This document shows positions 62,822 to 64,000 of a stretch of 64,000 bases of DNA, piece by piece. Source of the stretch: Larkinella terrae (GTDB taxonomy: Bacteria > Bacteroidota > Bacteroidia > Cytophagales > Spirosomataceae). A program made the position numbers and the translations under genes. Within the stretch, counting starts at the first letter, position 1; each line of letters begins with the position of its first letter. The stretch covers positions 1,198,448-1,262,447 of the forward strand of contig NZ_WJXZ01000014.1 in assembly GCF_009668025.1 (NCBI RefSeq), in the 5' to 3' direction. Under the pieces are notes generated by a model. That model was not told the DNA's origin and ran no database searches. It worked only from the letters and a program-made list of their open reading frames with translations.

Positions 62822-63166
62822 CTACGAAAGCTGAACGCCCAGGTTGCGTAACGCAGCCGAAAGCCCTTCCAACTGGGTAGGCATCTCGCCCTCGGGGCCA
62901 ACTTCGGAGCTGAACTCCTCGGTGGCGTCGGCAATTTCGTTCAAAAGCCGCTGAATCGTTGCCGTATCGGGCGATTCTTTTGATAATGTTTCGCTTAGTT
63001 CGGTCAATTTGTTCCCCAGCGGGCGGGTGTTTTCGGCCTGATTCAGAATACCAATCCATTGCTGAATCAGGTTTACGCTATCGTCGCCCGGAACTTTATT
63101 CTGATCATTGCTCAGAATTTCAATGGTATCGTCCAGCAGGTTGGTTGTATTTGCGATTGTGGCCAT
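62822..63166 (-). CDS. Small protein of unknown function, tandem paralog 3
   Basis: A 114-aa acidic, Ser/Thr-rich, probably helical protein without signal peptide or known domain. It shares with the two upstream genes the pattern of a Leu-Ile-x-x-Trp motif (LIQQWIGIL, about 33-41), then a helix (LGNKLTELSETLSKESPDT), an I/V-x-x-L/I-L helix (IQRLLNEIADATEEF) and a C-terminal leucine-rich helix (LEGLSAALRNLG). It converges on the MarR-GNAT gene. Confidence 0.6.
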   Translation of the reverse strand: MATIANTTNLLDDTIEILSNDQNKVPGDDSVNLIQQWIGILNQAENTRPLGNKLTELSETLSKESPDTATIQRLLNEIADATEEFSSEVGPEGEMPTQLEGLSAALRNLGVQLS

Positions 63167-63167
63167 G

Positions 63168-63503
63168 TTATAAGGAAGTAGCTAGGGTCTGAATTGCGTT
63201 GGCCAAATTACGAAGCGGTACGCGGAAATCCGAATCAGCGTTGGACGCCAGCACGCTTAATTGTTCCGACATATCGAGTAAAATAGCCTTGACCGTGACC
63301 GTATCGGGCTCTTCGCTTTCCAACTGACTTTTCAGTTCCTCCAGTGACGTAACCACCTGCTGGTTCGCGGGCGAACGATCGAGTTTTTCCAGCCACTGAT
63401 TGATCAAAACCGGGCCGTCGACCGGCACAATGCTGGTGATTCCGCCGTCATTCAGGGCCGAGGCTGTTGTTTGAATAAGATCGGTGAATGATTGCTCTGT
63501 CAT
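63168..63503 (-). CDS. Small protein of unknown function, tandem paralog 2
   Basis: A 111-aa acidic protein built like its neighbours: LINQWLEKL (about 36-44), SLEELKSQLESEEPDT, VKAILLDMSEQLSVL and a final LRNLANAIQTLATSL. No signal peptide or catalytic motif is visible. The gap to the following gene is a single base, so the genes are probably cotranscribed. Confidence 0.6.
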   Translation of the reverse strand: MTEQSFTDLIQTTASALNDGGITSIVPVDGPVLINQWLEKLDRSPANQQVVTSLEELKSQLESEEPDTVTVKAILLDMSEQLSVLASNADSDFRVPLRNLANAIQTLATSL

Positions 63504-63531
63504 ATCAAATCTGTTTAATACCTAACTAAAT

Positions 63532-63987
63532 CTACCGGCCGCTCTGACCGGTTTTTTCGTCGGCACTATCCATTTTTTCCGAAATGGCCGGGTTAAATCC
63601 GGGGTTGCCCGCAGCACTTCCCGTACCGGTTTGGGTAAAAATCTGCGCCCGCCCGTGTTTCTCTTCCAGCGAACCGCCTTCTCCATTGACGGTTCGGCCG
63701 AAGTCGCGAAGGGTTTCCGACAGGTCATGGAGTTGTAATTTTGACTTGTCATCAGCCGATCCGGCAACTTTTTGAGTCTGATCAGCCAGTTCATTGAGGA
63801 TGACTTTTATTTGCCCGCCATTCGGATTATTTTCCTGCAATTGCATTTTTAACTCGCTGAGGGTGTGGGCAATGGGATTTAGATTTTCATCCGAGTCTCC
63901 GCTTCGGAGGGCCGTCAGCCAGTGGTCGATGAGTGAAATACCGTCGGTGGTCGAAATAGACGTGGTATCCCCATTGAAGGTGTCCAT
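63532..63987 (-). CDS. Small protein of unknown function, tandem paralog 1
   Basis: A 151-aa member of the same set, with LIDHWLTAL (about 19-27), TLSELKMQLQENNP, IKVILNELADQTQKV and LHDLSETLRDFGRTV, followed by a polar tail of about 45 residues absent from the other two. The ATG at 63987 is 13 bases from the window edge, so an upstream start cannot be excluded. It is the first of three tandem genes. Confidence 0.6.
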   Translation of the reverse strand: MDTFNGDTTSISTTDGISLIDHWLTALRSGDSDENLNPIAHTLSELKMQLQENNPNGGQIKVILNELADQTQKVAGSADDKSKLQLHDLSETLRDFGRTVNGEGGSLEEKHGRAQIFTQTGTGSAAGNPGFNPAISEKMDSADEKTGQSGR

Positions 63988-64000
63988 CGTCGAACTGATC

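Overview
The window comes from a Bacteroidota chromosome, most likely Cytophagales of the Spirosoma/Larkinella type (inference). The grounds are three ECF sigma/FecR/SusC/SusD loci in 28 kb, many Tat- or Sec-exported enzymes, no Shine-Dalgarno sequences, start sites preceded in places by the Bacteroidota promoter element TAnnTTTG, and moderately GC-rich genes separated by AT-rich spacers. No tRNA, rRNA, CRISPR array, transposase or phage gene was seen.

Layout. 1-3037 (minus): an ABC-2 exporter made of an ATPase and a permease fused to an M1-peptidase-like domain that runs off the left edge. 3440-7331: two Tat-exported amine enzymes (aminotransferase, flavin amine oxidase) and a secreted Hint-domain protein, facing an SDR gene. 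8793-18721: locus 1 (sigma, FecR, SusC, SusD, FAD oxidoreductase, sialate O-acetylesterase). 18725-21397 (minus): a MacB/FtsX-type permease. 21664-31159: locus 2 (sigma, FecR, SusC, SusD, and two tandem paralogous secreted proteins of unknown function). 31281-41770: locus 3 (sigma, FecR, SusC, SusD, FAD oxidoreductase, putative covalent-FMN protein, ApbE). Loci 1 and 3 are paralogous. 41913-45974: a CxxCH cytochrome/propeller protein and a TIM-barrel isomerase. 46085-49435 (minus): a small CBM48 protein, then a TonB receptor with a His-rich membrane protein behind a DtxR/MntR-like operator. 49720-52596: a Gfo/Idh/MocA oxidoreductase and a PAS histidine kinase. 52599-61648: a GntR regulator divergent from an eight-gene catabolic run (SDR, ROK kinase, SIS protein, FAD oxidoreductase, PTE-like, MetE-like, UlaG-like, FG-GAP protein). 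61870-62814: a MarR-GNAT fusion. 62822-63987 (minus): three tandem small paralogs of unknown function.

How the genes fit together. Each sus-type locus looks like a substrate-sensing circuit: SusC/SusD bind and import a ligand, the SusC N-terminal domain signals to FecR, FecR releases the sigma factor, and downstream exported enzymes process the ligand. The GntR run looks like cytoplasmic catabolism of a sugar or amino sugar.

The most unusual signal is not a gene. Most larger spacers hold long inverted repeats whose arms are themselves built from one short stuttered phrase, with a different phrase at almost every site. Three share the core TGGCTGACGCATT. Two supply the last codons of a gene, two lie at the same susC-susD junction of paralogous loci, and an unrelated 77-bp palindrome sits in frame inside a gene. 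A second signal is a minus-strand intrinsic terminator between fecR and susC in loci 1 and 3, suggesting antisense RNAs over the susC leader.
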